From assembly GCF_010500865.1 (NCBI RefSeq), contig NZ_JAAAWN010000005.1, positions 95,772-159,771 of the forward strand: a DNA stretch of 64,000 bases, written 5' to 3'. The position numbers and the translations under genes were made by a program. Shown piece by piece: positions 9,724 to 18,199 of the stretch. Position 1 is the first letter of the stretch, and each line of letters begins with the position of its first letter. Source of the DNA: Alteromonas profundi (GTDB lineage Bacteria; Pseudomonadota; Gammaproteobacteria; Enterobacterales; Alteromonadaceae). The notes below the pieces were generated by a model, which was not told where the DNA came from, searched no databases, and was given only the letters and a program-made list of their open reading frames with translations.

Positions 9724-10431
9724 ATGGCGTCGTGGTACACTCATGCTAAATCCTTAACGCAAAGTGAAGCTCCTATGGCGAAAAAACAATCTGCTTTTAT
9801 CGGGTTAATGCAGCGCGCACGAAATGTAAAGCGCTGGCCCTTAATGGCTCAATTTCAAGAAGAAATGTTATCTACTCACATCTATGAAGCGTCTATGGTT
9901 GCCCATATGTTAGGTGCGATTGCCGCAGATGTTTTTGGAGAACAAGTGAACCCAGACAAAGTGGCCAGCATGGCGATTTTTCACGAAGGTAGCGAGATTG
10001 CGGGAATGAGTGATATTCCTAGCCCTGTGAAATACCATGATCCTGAAACCACGGCCGCTATTAAGAAATTAGAGCGCCGCTTTGAAGCTATGTTGCTGCA
10101 AACCCTACCTGAGGCGTTACAACAGCGCTATCAGCCCCTAATTGAACAAAATAAAGAAGACATACATGTAAAGCTAGCGAAGGCCGCCGATGTATTGTGT
10201 GCTTATCTTAAGTGCGATTACGAATTGTCTAAATCAAACTCTGAGTTTGCTAATGCAATGCAGGAAATGGAAGTGCAATTGGCACAATACCGTCAGCGCC
10301 TAAAAGCGGTTGACTACTTTTGTAAGGTATTCCTAGAGGACGCAAAGGGCACATTAGATGAACAAACTAAAGATTTAGATTGGGTACAGCGGGCGAATAC
10401 GCTTCATCTAGATGGTAATAGAGGGCAATAG
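9724..10431 (+). CDS. yfbR: YfbR-type HD-domain 5'-deoxynucleotidase homologue (HE variant)
   Basis: Homologue of the cytoplasmic HD-superfamily 5'-deoxynucleotidase YfbR, which removes phosphate from dNMPs. Recognisable landmarks are RWPLM, MVAHML, IPSPVKYHDPE, and KAADVLCAYLKC with the last metal-binding Asp. The defining HD pair is FHEGSE here, where E. coli has YHDASE, so the metal-ligand Asp is Glu. The other His, the second Glu and the last Asp are kept. The 235-residue reading uses the ATG at 9724, which has a strong GAGGATAAGGA site; the ATG at 9775 would match the E. coli N-terminus better. Family is firm; catalytic competence is open. Confidence 0.85.
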   Translation: MASWYTHAKSLTQSEAPMAKKQSAFIGLMQRARNVKRWPLMAQFQEEMLSTHIYEASMVAHMLGAIAADVFGEQVNPDKVASMAIFHEGSEIAGMSDIPSPVKYHDPETTAAIKKLERRFEAMLLQTLPEALQQRYQPLIEQNKEDIHVKLAKAADVLCAYLKCDYELSKSNSEFANAMQEMEVQLAQYRQRLKAVDYFCKVFLEDAKGTLDEQTKDLDWVQRANTLHLDGNRGQ

Positions 10432-10482
10432 AGGGCATCAAAGGGCGGAATACCAAATAAAGGGTAAAGCGGCATAGGTGTA

Positions 10483-10535
10483 AGCGAGGTTAATAATAAC
10501 CACGCTATCTAAACACCGAGTGAGAACGCTCACTC
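10483..10535. terminator. Tandem hairpins between convergent genes
   Basis: Two stems sit between the yfbR-like gene and the convergent lipoprotein gene. The first is GCGAGGTT / AACCACGC (10483-10504, one A-A mismatch). The second is GAGTGAG / CTCACTC with loop AACG (10518-10535), followed on the plus strand by CTCTTTT. The second overlaps the stop codon of the minus-strand gene. Likely terminator for the plus-strand transcript. Confidence 0.5.
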
Positions 10536-11087
10536 CTCTTTTAACGGCTCAATATCGCTTACTTTAATGGCATTTTTACCCAAAGCTTGTGAGGTATTGG
10601 CCATGCGCACGAGTATTGAATAGTAAACGTCATTGATTAGCGTTTTCTCCACATTACTTTGTGTCTGCCCTGGCATAGGCTCTGCTACCTGCTGACATCC
10701 TGACATAGTACATTGCTGATCGTTGGTGAATGTAGGTTGCGGTGCGTTTTCCTGAGTAATTCGACGAGCTTCTACAGGGCGTTTTTCAATATCTGTTTTG
10801 ATGATGGCAAGGTGCGAAAAGCCTTGCTTTTCGGCCAATTCACTGGCGCGCTGCAAAACGTATTGTTGCACCATGTCAGCGGGAGTCTTATCAGTCGCTT
10901 TAAACAGAACCCGAAATTCATTATTGCTTAATTGCACGCTAGAATAACCATAGCCATCTTTATTCTTTGCCGCTTTGTACGGTGTGGGCAGGGCCGAAGG
11001 CGTGTTACTACACGCAGTTAAGCTTATACAGATGCATAAAGATAGCAGGGTAATGAGGGGGCGAACTCTTAACGACATAAACCACAT
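10530..11087 (-). CDS. CC0125/CC1285-like lipoprotein
   Basis: A 185-residue predicted lipoprotein: signal peptide with lipobox SLTAC (Cys26, or Cys23 from the second Met). The region YGYSSVQLSNNEFRVLF, followed by VQQYVLQRASELAEKQGF, fits the CC0125/CC1285 lipoprotein family, in which a short beta hairpin is followed by a helix. A cysteine pair (CTMSGC) is further downstream. Good ribosome binding site (AAGGA, six bases before ATG). It lies 13 bases after the yqjK-like gene on the same strand and may be read from the same mRNA. Role unknown. Confidence 0.72.
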   Translation of the reverse strand: MWFMSLRVRPLITLLSLCICISLTACSNTPSALPTPYKAAKNKDGYGYSSVQLSNNEFRVLFKATDKTPADMVQQYVLQRASELAEKQGFSHLAIIKTDIEKRPVEARRITQENAPQPTFTNDQQCTMSGCQQVAEPMPGQTQSNVEKTLINDVYYSILVRMANTSQALGKNAIKVSDIEPLKEE

Positions 11088-11100
11088 GAGCGTTCCTTAA

Positions 11101-11358
11101 TTATTGTAATATTGAAGTCAGCGCAGTACGAACAAAGGTTATGATAGCTCTTTTGCGCTGATGTTTAGGGCTGCTTGACGTTGCACCTTTATAGGCGCCC
11201 GCAGCGAAAAAAGCACCCAAGGTTGACGGGTTACCCATGATTAACTTTGTGTTGTTCTTAGCGTGCGTTGCTGCAGCAGCGGCACACTGTTTTTGCGCTT
11301 GGTATGCCTCTTCTTTTTCACGAATTTCTTCAAAAGCACTATTTAATAGTAGGGTCAT
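11101..11358 (-). CDS. Small protein in yqjDEK-like cluster
   Basis: An 85-residue basic protein. The first half is a charged helix (EEIREKEEAYQAQKQCAAAA); the second half has a short hydrophobic, Ala/Gly-rich stretch (LGAFFAAGAYKGA) and a basic end. Position and general shape, following a DUF883-like gene and a holin-like membrane gene, correspond to yqjK in the E. coli yqjD-yqjE-yqjK cluster; sequence similarity to YqjK is not obvious to me. The start has AGGTAG upstream. Confidence 0.6.
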   Translation of the reverse strand: MTLLLNSAFEEIREKEEAYQAQKQCAAAAATHAKNNTKLIMGNPSTLGAFFAAGAYKGATSSSPKHQRKRAIITFVRTALTSILQ

Positions 11359-11393
11359 AATATAGCTACCTTAACTATGGCATGGCTAAATAT

Positions 11394-11903
11394 TTAGTCC
11401 ATTAATTGTTTAAATAAGTGAATCATCCGTTTTGCATTTAAATATTGAAATGCACTTTGCCCTTGTTTTAACACAATAAGAACGGCAATAATGTTGAACA
11501 CGAGTAAGCCAATTAATACTGCAAGTACCGGCGCGCCTACCATAAAGGTAATATAACCAATAATAGCATTGATAAGTATCCAACAAAATATACCAAGTGC
11601 AAATGCGATAAGCGCAGAAGCCGCAGTAACAACAAAGGCTTTTTTCACCAACATAAGTTCAGCATTAATCAAATCTAGCAGCGCAAAACCTTGGTTTTGT
11701 TTTTGCTTCGCAGCGTTCTTTAATGCAGCTATCAATTCATGAAATGAAATAGACTCGGGGGGGGATTCTTCTTCGTTAGCGTGCGTTTGCGTAGGCTCTT
11801 GCTCGTGAACGAAAATCGCCTGATGCCGAGGCGGCGTCAGGCGAAACGGATTTTCGACGCGAGGTATAAAGCTAGCTTGACGAAAATCAGGTACGGTCAG
11901 CAT
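11394..11903 (-). CDS. YqjE-like / holin-superfamily membrane protein
   Basis: A 169-residue protein. The N-terminal 75 residues are polar and probably disordered. Then come a helix (LLDLINAELMLVKKA) and two strong hydrophobic helices (about 94-119 and 121-143), ending in a helical cytoplasmic tail. This arrangement matches the YqjE / phage-holin-III-like family of chromosomal membrane proteins. It sits six bases after the DUF883-like gene, as yqjE follows yqjD in enterobacteria. Its polar N-terminal extension is longer than in E. coli YqjE. Nothing else nearby is phage-like, so a lysis role is unlikely. Confidence 0.7.
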   Translation of the reverse strand: MLTVPDFRQASFIPRVENPFRLTPPRHQAIFVHEQEPTQTHANEEESPPESISFHELIAALKNAAKQKQNQGFALLDLINAELMLVKKAFVVTAASALIAFALGIFCWILINAIIGYITFMVGAPVLAVLIGLLVFNIIAVLIVLKQGQSAFQYLNAKRMIHLFKQLMD

Positions 11904-11909
11904 AGTGAC

Positions 11910-12254
11910 CTACTTCTTACGAAATAGTGATGAAACTAGCATACCTGCTGCAAACGCCATACCCGCTGTTGCTACTGGGTTTTCGATGGCATATTTACGA
12001 ATCTTTGATGCTTCCCACTTTTGTTCCGCGAGCTTTCTACGCTCAGACATATTGTCGGCTGACTTAGTCGCCGTACTGCGAATATTCTCTTCTGCTACAC
12101 CTGCGCTATTCGCCAACTTGTCTACCGATGAATGAAGGGTTTCTTTCAACTGATCCGTGACTGGGTGACTAGGCTCTTTAACACTGTTTGACTTATCCGT
12201 CGCTTGAGATGCGCTTTGCGTAGCGCCCTGCGTTGTGCGTTGGGTTGTTGCCAT
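11910..12254 (-). CDS. yqjD: DUF883 / YqjD-ElaB-like protein
   Basis: A 114-residue protein of the YqjD/ElaB type: a long amphipathic, Ala/Ser/Thr/Lys-rich helical region, then ENPVATAGMAFAAGMLVSSLF, the C-terminal glycine-containing membrane helix typical of the family, ending RKK. In E. coli such proteins are tail-anchored in the inner membrane, bind ribosomes and are induced in stationary phase. Strong ribosome binding site (AAGGAGAG). First gene of a probable operon with the YqjE-like and following small genes. Confidence 0.78.
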   Translation of the reverse strand: MATTQRTTQGATQSASQATDKSNSVKEPSHPVTDQLKETLHSSVDKLANSAGVAEENIRSTATKSADNMSERRKLAEQKWEASKIRKYAIENPVATAGMAFAAGMLVSSLFRKK

Positions 12255-12478
12255 AGTACTCTCCTTAATTTTGCTATGAATGCATTATTAGGGTTGCAAT
12301 GGCTATACCACAATATAAAGTTAAATTAACTAACTGAAATATATGGTAAAATTTTCATTCCTCCATAAGCGGGCTAGGGGGGGAGTAATAAAAGCGTAAG
12401 AGTTTCATGCACCAACGTGTAATTCTTTCTTAACGCTTTGTTTAACGAAGTAGCGCCGTCGTAGGACTGTCCCTAGAT

Positions 12479-14464
12479 TTAATGCACCACAGTGAGTAAG
12501 TCTTCCTTACTGACCGGTTTTAGCAACGACTGACGTATGCCGAGGTGCTCCATCGTACTGCGGTCAGGCTCACTGCCGCTTACAATGACTAAGTCGGTGC
12601 TAGGTTGTAGCTCTTTAAGTTCTTTTGCTAAATCATAGCCGTGATAGTCAGGCAAACTTAAATCCATCAATACATGATCGAAAATAATGTCATTCATGCA
12701 ATCTATCGCCTCGGCTCCGCTGTGTACGGCAATAACATCGTGGCCTTGATGGACAAGAAATAGTTGTAATAACTCAGCTGCATCTTCGTCATCTTCAATA
12801 ACTAGCACCTTTTTACCGTCAGGCTCTTCCTCGGTTTCTTGTTCAACCTGTAGCGCTTTCGCTTCAATTGAGGGGGCAGGGCCTTCAGTGGTCATCAAAA
12901 ATCGTTCAAGAATGTCGGTTAGTGAAGCGCGGTCGATAGGTTTTCCAATGACATCGTGAAAACCTTCATCCATAAGAGATTGTTTTAACCCTTTTCTACT
13001 GGCAGCGGTTACCGCAACAACAGGCACTTGGCTTTTATGCCGCCTAAGGGCATGCAGCGCATCTATGCCGTTCATTACGGGCATGTGAATGTCCATGAAA
13101 ACAAGATGGAAAGGGTCGTTCTCTTCTTCTGCTTGTAGTACCGCTTCCAATGCTTTCACGCCATTTTCCGCATAGGCAACAGTAGCATGGCATTGGCTAA
13201 CAAGATGACCCGTTAGACGGCGTATTTCCCGAAGGTCGTCGACAATAAGCACCTTACCGGTAACCTGCAGACTGAGGGGGTTCGCTTCCATTTGCGTTTG
13301 CGGTGACAAACTAAGGATGGAACGTGGCTGTTCACTAATATCACCTGGGTCAATGGTAAAAGAAAAGCAACTGCCTTTACCGAACACAGACTCTACACTA
13401 ATTTTGCCGCCCAGCTTTTCTGACAATTCTTTTGAAATGGCCAGCCCTAACCCGGCACCGCCATGATTAGCACGCATCACATCTTCAATTTGTTCAAAAG
13501 GCTGAAATACACTTTCTAACTTATCAGGGGGCATGCCAATACCGGTATCTTCTACTCTAAACAGCAGCCTTTCATTGGTTTTTCCTGGCGCGGGGGGGCG
13601 AACTTCAACAGACACGCTGACCGAACCGGTATCGGTAAACTTAATCGCATTATTGATGAGATTAATCAGTACCTGTCGGAGTCGGGTAGGGTCGGTTTGA
13701 ATGACTTCGGGAAGCTTTGACTCTGATACCACGGTAAGGCTTAACCCTTTGTCTTTTGCCGCCAACCTCATAAGTGACTGAATGTCAGTTAAAAATACCC
13801 CTAAGTTTACTGGCTTTATATTTAGCTCTAACTTATTGGCCATAATGCGCGACATATCGAGCAAATCGTTTAACAAACTAAGTAAATGCTTACCATTTGA
13901 GTGAATAATCGAAAGCTCTTGTTCTAACGCTTGGTTCTTCTTGTCGTCTATCAGTAGCTCGGTATAACCTAATATTGAGGTTAATGGGGTGCGAAGTTCG
14001 TGGCCTAAGTGAGCTAAAAATTTGTCTTTTGCTTTATTTTTTTGCTCTACTTTATGGCGCTCAAGGCGTTCGTTCTCTATTTCTCTGCGCACCATGGCAT
14101 AACGAATGGTTCGCATGAAACGGGGCGACTCTATTTCGCTTTTTTGTACATAATCTGCCGCGCCTGCGCGCATCACCAACTCGTCTACCTTAGCGTCAGA
14201 TTGCCCGGTAAGAATAACCACGGGCAAGCTAAATTGATTCGATTTGAGCACGTCCAATACATCTACGGCATTTTCAGCGCCCAGTAAATAATCAAGTAAA
14301 CAAAGGTCGAAGTTACGTTGCTGTAATGCATCAACAGCATCGGCACTATTAGTTACCCATGTGATCTGAAACTGCGGATTTTCACATTGTTCAAGATAAT
14401 CAGACGTTAAATAGTAATCGTCTTCATCATCTTCTATTAATAGTACGCGAATTACGTCAGCCAC
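12479..14464 (-). CDS. Hybrid sensor histidine kinase, REC-HK-REC-REC
   Basis: Cytoplasmic multi-domain phosphorelay protein of 661 residues. In order: receiver 1 (1 to about 120, acceptor Asp58 in LCLLDYLL), dimerisation/phosphoacceptor domain with His155 in LGHELRTPL, HATPase (about 255-375, DTGIGM and GGAGLGL boxes), receiver 2 (about 400-520, FMDIHMPVMNG) and receiver 3 (about 550-661, LMDLSLPDYHG). No transmembrane segment, so input must come through the N-terminal receiver or partners. I prefer the GTG at 14464, which has GGAG six bases upstream, over a TTG at 14479. Last gene of the five-gene operon. Confidence 0.9.
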   Translation of the reverse strand: MADVIRVLLIEDDEDDYYLTSDYLEQCENPQFQITWVTNSADAVDALQQRNFDLCLLDYLLGAENAVDVLDVLKSNQFSLPVVILTGQSDAKVDELVMRAGAADYVQKSEIESPRFMRTIRYAMVRREIENERLERHKVEQKNKAKDKFLAHLGHELRTPLTSILGYTELLIDDKKNQALEQELSIIHSNGKHLLSLLNDLLDMSRIMANKLELNIKPVNLGVFLTDIQSLMRLAAKDKGLSLTVVSESKLPEVIQTDPTRLRQVLINLINNAIKFTDTGSVSVSVEVRPPAPGKTNERLLFRVEDTGIGMPPDKLESVFQPFEQIEDVMRANHGGAGLGLAISKELSEKLGGKISVESVFGKGSCFSFTIDPGDISEQPRSILSLSPQTQMEANPLSLQVTGKVLIVDDLREIRRLTGHLVSQCHATVAYAENGVKALEAVLQAEEENDPFHLVFMDIHMPVMNGIDALHALRRHKSQVPVVAVTAASRKGLKQSLMDEGFHDVIGKPIDRASLTDILERFLMTTEGPAPSIEAKALQVEQETEEEPDGKKVLVIEDDEDAAELLQLFLVHQGHDVIAVHSGAEAIDCMNDIIFDHVLMDLSLPDYHGYDLAKELKELQPSTDLVIVSGSEPDRSTMEHLGIRQSLLKPVSKEDLLTVVH

Positions 14465-14475
14465 TCTGTTCTCCG

Positions 14476-14928
14476 TCAATCGTGGGGTAGTTCCACGAAT
14501 TCAATCCAATAACGGCCTAAAGCACGCATCAATTCAACCAAACCTTCAAAGTTAACAGGCTTGGTGATGTAGGAGGCGCACCCTAAGTCGTAGCCTCGAA
14601 GCATGTCTTCCTCTTCTTTAGACGTGGTTAAAATAACCACGGGGATCGCCCGAAGTTGCGGGTCTTTTTTAAGCTCTTGAAGCGCTTCTCTGCCATCTTT
14701 TCTTGGCATGTTTAAATCAAGTAAAATGAGGCTGGGGCGCGGGTACTTTTCAGTGTCCTCATATTTTCCTTCATGGCGCAAAAACTCAAGAAGCTCTACG
14801 CCATCTTCAACGCAAAACAAGTTATTAAGCACGCGGCTTTCTTTTAACGCATCGACGGTTAGTAAACGATCATCTTCATCGTCGTCCGCCATAAGGATAT
14901 TTATCGGCTGTACTTGTTTACGGGTCAT
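14476..14928 (-). CDS. Single-domain response regulator (Rcp1/CheY-like)
   Basis: A 150-residue stand-alone receiver without output domain. The acidic pocket is ADDDEDDR near 14-21, the phosphoacceptor Asp71 lies in LILLDLNMPRKDG, the conserved Thr in ILTTSK and Lys in TKPVNF. The extended DLNMPRKDG form is typical of response regulators paired with phytochrome-like kinases (Rcp1 group). Start chosen at the ATG at 14928, two bases after the stop of the upstream kinase gene and nine bases after GGAG; upstream in-frame GTG and ATG codons lie inside that gene. Probably shuttles phosphate between the two kinases of the operon. Confidence 0.9.
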   Translation of the reverse strand: MTRKQVQPINILMADDDEDDRLLTVDALKESRVLNNLFCVEDGVELLEFLRHEGKYEDTEKYPRPSLILLDLNMPRKDGREALQELKKDPQLRAIPVVILTTSKEEEDMLRGYDLGCASYITKPVNFEGLVELMRALGRYWIEFVELPHD

Positions 14929-14929
14929 T

Positions 14930-16432
14930 TTAAGATTCTCCATCCGTAGTAACTGAGCCAAATGGCTCACTGTTCATAGGCAGTAATATAGTAAATGTTG
15001 CCCCTTCTCCCGGCGAGCTATCGGCAAATATTTTACCATTATGTCGCTCTACAATGCGTCGGCATACCGCTAAACCAATGCCTGTGCCTTTGTATTCGCT
15101 TCGCCCATGAAGTCGCTGAAAAGGTGCAAATATCTTTTCTGCGAAGGACTGCTCGAAGCCGATACCGTTGTCGCTAATAATAAGCTTTAACCAGTTATAT
15201 TCACCAGCCATCAATAAATCTTTTAAATCATTGTCGTTAGGCTCAGTAGCCTCAATAGTGACAACGGGGGTAACACCTTCGGGCTGGAACTTTAACGCAT
15301 TTGACAGCAAGTTTAAAAAGAGTTGGTCGATTTGGCTTTTATCACCGCGAATTTTAGGTAAAGAGGGCACATTAATCTGCGCATTCTTTTCTTCTACTAC
15401 TATTTCTAAATCGCCAATAACAGCATCAAGCACGCTATTGAGGTTAACGTCTTCAAAATCTTTGCCGCGGGTGGATACGCGAGAAAACGAGAGTAAATCA
15501 GAAATTAGCATAGACATGCGTTCGGCCGCGTTGAGCATTCTCGCCAAGAAATCTCGACCTCGTTCGTCCATAACATCTTTGTAACCAGAGTCTATACGGT
15601 TACCAAACGCACGAATTTTACGTAATGGTTCTTGTAGGTCGTGGGAGGCGACAAATGCAAAGTCTTCTAATTCCCGATTACTACGGGTGAGTTCATCGGC
15701 AAAAACTCGTAACTCTTGGGTGCGCTCGGCTATTTTGTTTTCTAAATCAAGGTTAATATCTTCTAAATCCTGCTGATGCTTTTCTGCTTCCCGCGCATTC
15801 ATTTTAAGTAAGGCAAAAACTGAAATAATAAGCAGTAGGGTAGTACCCGATGATATGAGCAGGGTATTCGCCGAGTCTTTTCTCAGTTTTAATAGGTTGG
15901 CAAGGTGGGTAGCTTGAACATCGCGCTCAGATGAATCGATATTCTGAAATAACGACTCTAACTCATTATACAAGTTCAGGCCGCGACCGCTTTTTACAAT
16001 AGCGTGGGCCTCGTCAACCCGGCCTTCTCTAACGAGCTCTACAAGCTCAATCATGCCATTAATTTTATTCTTTGCCAGTACCAGCAGTTTATCTATGCGG
16101 GCATCTTGCTGTGGCAAATCTGAAGATTGAGCGCTTACTTCTACTTCATCCGCTATTGATGAGAAACTATTTAGCGTATCGATGTAATCGGTTAAATAAG
16201 CTTCATCTTGAGTTAGTAGAAACCCGCGTTGGCCTGATTCTGCCCTTAATACGGCTACGTGCAGTTTATTTACTGAATTGATAACCCGATTGGTGGTAAA
16301 AAGGTGCGACTCAAGAACGGTAAGTTCATCTAAGGTTTTTACTACATAAAACGAATTTGCGGTTATCACTACAATAACCACGATAACCATAATTATCCAG
16401 CTATACAGCGAGGAAAATACTCTATTAACCAT
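14930..16432 (-). CDS. CHASE3-type membrane sensor histidine kinase
   Basis: A 500-residue inner-membrane kinase. A transmembrane helix near the N-terminus (WIIMVIVVIVVITANSF) leads into a periplasmic helical CHASE3-like sensor with the typical ESGQRGFLLT motif. A second helix follows (TLLISSGTTLLLIISVFAL), then a coiled linker, the H-box SHDLQEPLRKI, and a HATPase with DNGIGF and GTGIGLA. The H-box type is that of phytochrome-like kinases that pair with Rcp1-type receivers. The ATG at 16432 lies four bases after the stop of the small histidine-box gene; a GTG at 16456 would overlap that gene. No receiver of its own. Confidence 0.9.
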   Translation of the reverse strand: MVNRVFSSLYSWIIMVIVVIVVITANSFYVVKTLDELTVLESHLFTTNRVINSVNKLHVAVLRAESGQRGFLLTQDEAYLTDYIDTLNSFSSIADEVEVSAQSSDLPQQDARIDKLLVLAKNKINGMIELVELVREGRVDEAHAIVKSGRGLNLYNELESLFQNIDSSERDVQATHLANLLKLRKDSANTLLISSGTTLLLIISVFALLKMNAREAEKHQQDLEDINLDLENKIAERTQELRVFADELTRSNRELEDFAFVASHDLQEPLRKIRAFGNRIDSGYKDVMDERGRDFLARMLNAAERMSMLISDLLSFSRVSTRGKDFEDVNLNSVLDAVIGDLEIVVEEKNAQINVPSLPKIRGDKSQIDQLFLNLLSNALKFQPEGVTPVVTIEATEPNDNDLKDLLMAGEYNWLKLIISDNGIGFEQSFAEKIFAPFQRLHGRSEYKGTGIGLAVCRRIVERHNGKIFADSSPGEGATFTILLPMNSEPFGSVTTDGES

Positions 16433-16436
16433 GGGG

Positions 16437-16661
16437 TTAGTCCGTTGTCTTATCACCCATCTCTGAAGTTAATTCAGATAGAGTATCACTACAATCCTTG
16501 GCACTAGATATTATTTTATCCAGTGCGTTTAAGGCTTTTTCGGGGGGCACATCGCCGTTTAGCGCCATCTTAACCAGCTCAGCTTGCATCGAAATGCGAT
16601 TTAACGGCTTACGTGCGTCGTGTACATATTGGCTTAGACGTGCAAAGTCATCTTCATTCAT
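16437..16661 (-). CDS. Stand-alone histidine-box (DHp-like) protein, no ATPase domain
   Basis: A 74-residue soluble, fully helical protein. YVHDARKPLNRISMQAEL (around His14) reads as a kinase H-box, comparable to HDLRNPLNAI in HisKA domains. The second helix (ALDKIISSAKDCSDTLSEL) fits the return helix of a four-helix dimerisation domain. There is no ATP-binding domain, so it cannot autophosphorylate. Strong ribosome binding site (AAAGGAC, seven bases before ATG). It lies 15 bases after the sigma-54 regulator gene and four bases before the ATG of the CHASE3 kinase gene. It could be a phosphotransfer intermediate, a phosphatase or a decoy; the H-box reading is sequence-based, the role inferred. 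Confidence 0.7.
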   Translation of the reverse strand: MNEDDFARLSQYVHDARKPLNRISMQAELVKMALNGDVPPEKALNALDKIISSAKDCSDTLSELTSEMGDKTTD

Positions 16662-16676
16662 ACTACTGTCCTTTCG

Positions 16677-18008
16677 TTACTCGTCTTTTGCTAAATCGCC
16701 ATAGGCATGAAGGCGGTTGTACAAGGTTTTTGTACTTATCCCTAGCATTTCTGCAGCCATGGTTTTATTGCCGTTGACTTTCTCTAGCGTGGCGTAGATT
16801 AATTCTTTTTCAACATCTTCAATGGTGCGCCCAGCTTGTAGCGCCGGCGCGGTGCTTTGCTTTTGCGCAAACGGCGATTCTATGGTTTTTGGAAGCTCGA
16901 TGTTACTTTGACCTGGGTCGCTCATAATGGCTGCACGATGCACAAAGTGGCGTAACTCACGCACATTGCCCGGCCAATCATAGGCGTGCAAGGTATCTAA
17001 TTGACTTTCTTGCCACGTAAATTGGGTGTCATTATCTTGATTGAACTCTTCAATAAAATTCTGTGCAAGTAAGCTAATATCTTCCTTACGTTCACGAAGC
17101 GGTGGAATGGTGATAGGGAATACCGCTAAACGAAAATAAATGTCTTCACGAAGGATCTTACTTTGCGCTATTTCTTCCATGGTACGGTTTGTGGCTGAAA
17201 CCACCCGACAACTCACGGGAATAGTTTTGGTTCCCCCAACTCGGATAACCACCTTATTTTCCAGTACTCGAAGTAAATTAGGCTGCATATCAATGGGCAT
17301 TTCAGTAATTTCATCAAGAAACAACGTGCCGCCTTCCGCTTGTTCGAATACACCTTCTTTTCGGCCCACTGCGCCTGTAAAAGCCCCTTTTTCGTGGCCA
17401 AATAATTCACTGCCAATAAGCTCTTTTGAAAAAGCGCCACAGTTGGTTGCAATGTATGGTCCTTCGCTGTCAGAAGCGCGGTGTATAGCAGCTGCTACCA
17501 CTTCTTTACCAACACCACTTTCGCCTAACAACATTACATTCGCGCTTGTTCTACTCACTCGCTCAATAAGCTTATATAGCTCCTTCATCGGCGCTGATTC
17601 ACCAATAAGCAAATCAAAATGCTTCACTATTTTCGCTTGCGTTGGCTCTGCTTCGGCAGGTTTACCGGACAATACCGCCTCAATATCTTCCCGTTGAATA
17701 GGTTTTACTAAATAATCGATATTGGGGCCGCATAATCCTTTGATAATACTTTTAACGGAAGGGTGGCCGGTTATGAGAGTTACACGGGGGCGCTTAGGTA
17801 GTTTATCTAGCTCATCAAATAAGTGTGCGCCGCTGCCATCAGGCAACATGAAGTCGAGCAAAATATGATCGAACGTTTCTTTGGTTAGCCAGTCCCTTGC
17901 TTCTTCAAGGTTAGCTGCGGTCAGTACTTCATGTCCCAGAAACTCAATGATCGTACAAGCGACTTCGGTGAATTCAGCATCATCATCTACAAGCAAAACA
18001 GTCAGCAC
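16677..18008 (-). CDS. NtrC-family sigma-54-dependent response regulator
   Basis: Transcription activator of 443 residues. Receiver (1 to about 120; acceptor Asp in ILLDFMLPDGSG), AAA+ domain (about 140-370) with Walker A GESGVGKEV, the sigma-54 contact loop GAFTGA and Walker B TLFLDEI, then a Fis-type helix-turn-helix at the C-terminus (MAAEMLGISTKTLYNRL). I set the start at the GTG at 18008, which has AAGGA eight bases upstream and gives the normal receiver N-terminus; an earlier in-frame start would add 21 unrelated residues. First gene of the phosphorelay operon. Needs sigma-54 promoters; two candidates lie directly upstream. Confidence 0.92.
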   Translation of the reverse strand: MLTVLLVDDDAEFTEVACTIIEFLGHEVLTAANLEEARDWLTKETFDHILLDFMLPDGSGAHLFDELDKLPKRPRVTLITGHPSVKSIIKGLCGPNIDYLVKPIQREDIEAVLSGKPAEAEPTQAKIVKHFDLLIGESAPMKELYKLIERVSRTSANVMLLGESGVGKEVVAAAIHRASDSEGPYIATNCGAFSKELIGSELFGHEKGAFTGAVGRKEGVFEQAEGGTLFLDEITEMPIDMQPNLLRVLENKVVIRVGGTKTIPVSCRVVSATNRTMEEIAQSKILREDIYFRLAVFPITIPPLRERKEDISLLAQNFIEEFNQDNDTQFTWQESQLDTLHAYDWPGNVRELRHFVHRAAIMSDPGQSNIELPKTIESPFAQKQSTAPALQAGRTIEDVEKELIYATLEKVNGNKTMAAEMLGISTKTLYNRLHAYGDLAKDE

Positions 18009-18150
18009 GTAAATTTCCTTTTTAAAGTAGTCTTTAGTCAATCTATCACGTTCGCCGTGATATTGGGGCAAGCCGTTAATTATCTTTTTATCTATATACT
18101 ATTTGCCAAAGCAAATAGGGTCATTATTATTTTTTGCAATACAGCTAATC

Positions 18151-18166
18151 AGCAAAATGTGTACCT
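18151..18166 (-). promoter_or_regulatory. Candidate sigma-54 promoter for the phosphorelay operon
   Basis: On the minus strand the sequence AGGTACACATTTTGCT places GG and GC ten bases apart, as in the -24/-12 consensus TGGCACG-N4-TTGC. The TTGC half is perfect; the GG half has one internal change. It points toward the sigma-54 regulator gene, whose start is about 140 bases downstream. Confidence 0.4.
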
Positions 18167-18199
18167 AAATGGCTGATACCTTAGCGCTTTGCTCGTTAT

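Noticed and set aside
11394-11903. Holin-like gene as evidence of a prophage
   Set aside because: Neighbours fit the chromosomal yqjD-yqjE-yqjK arrangement and no phage structural, integrase or lysis genes are present.
17140-17697. 185-codon open frame antisense to the sigma-54 regulator
   Set aside because: It lies wholly opposite a well-supported AAA+ domain, has no ribosome site and a Ser/Ile/Pro-biased composition typical of a shadow frame.
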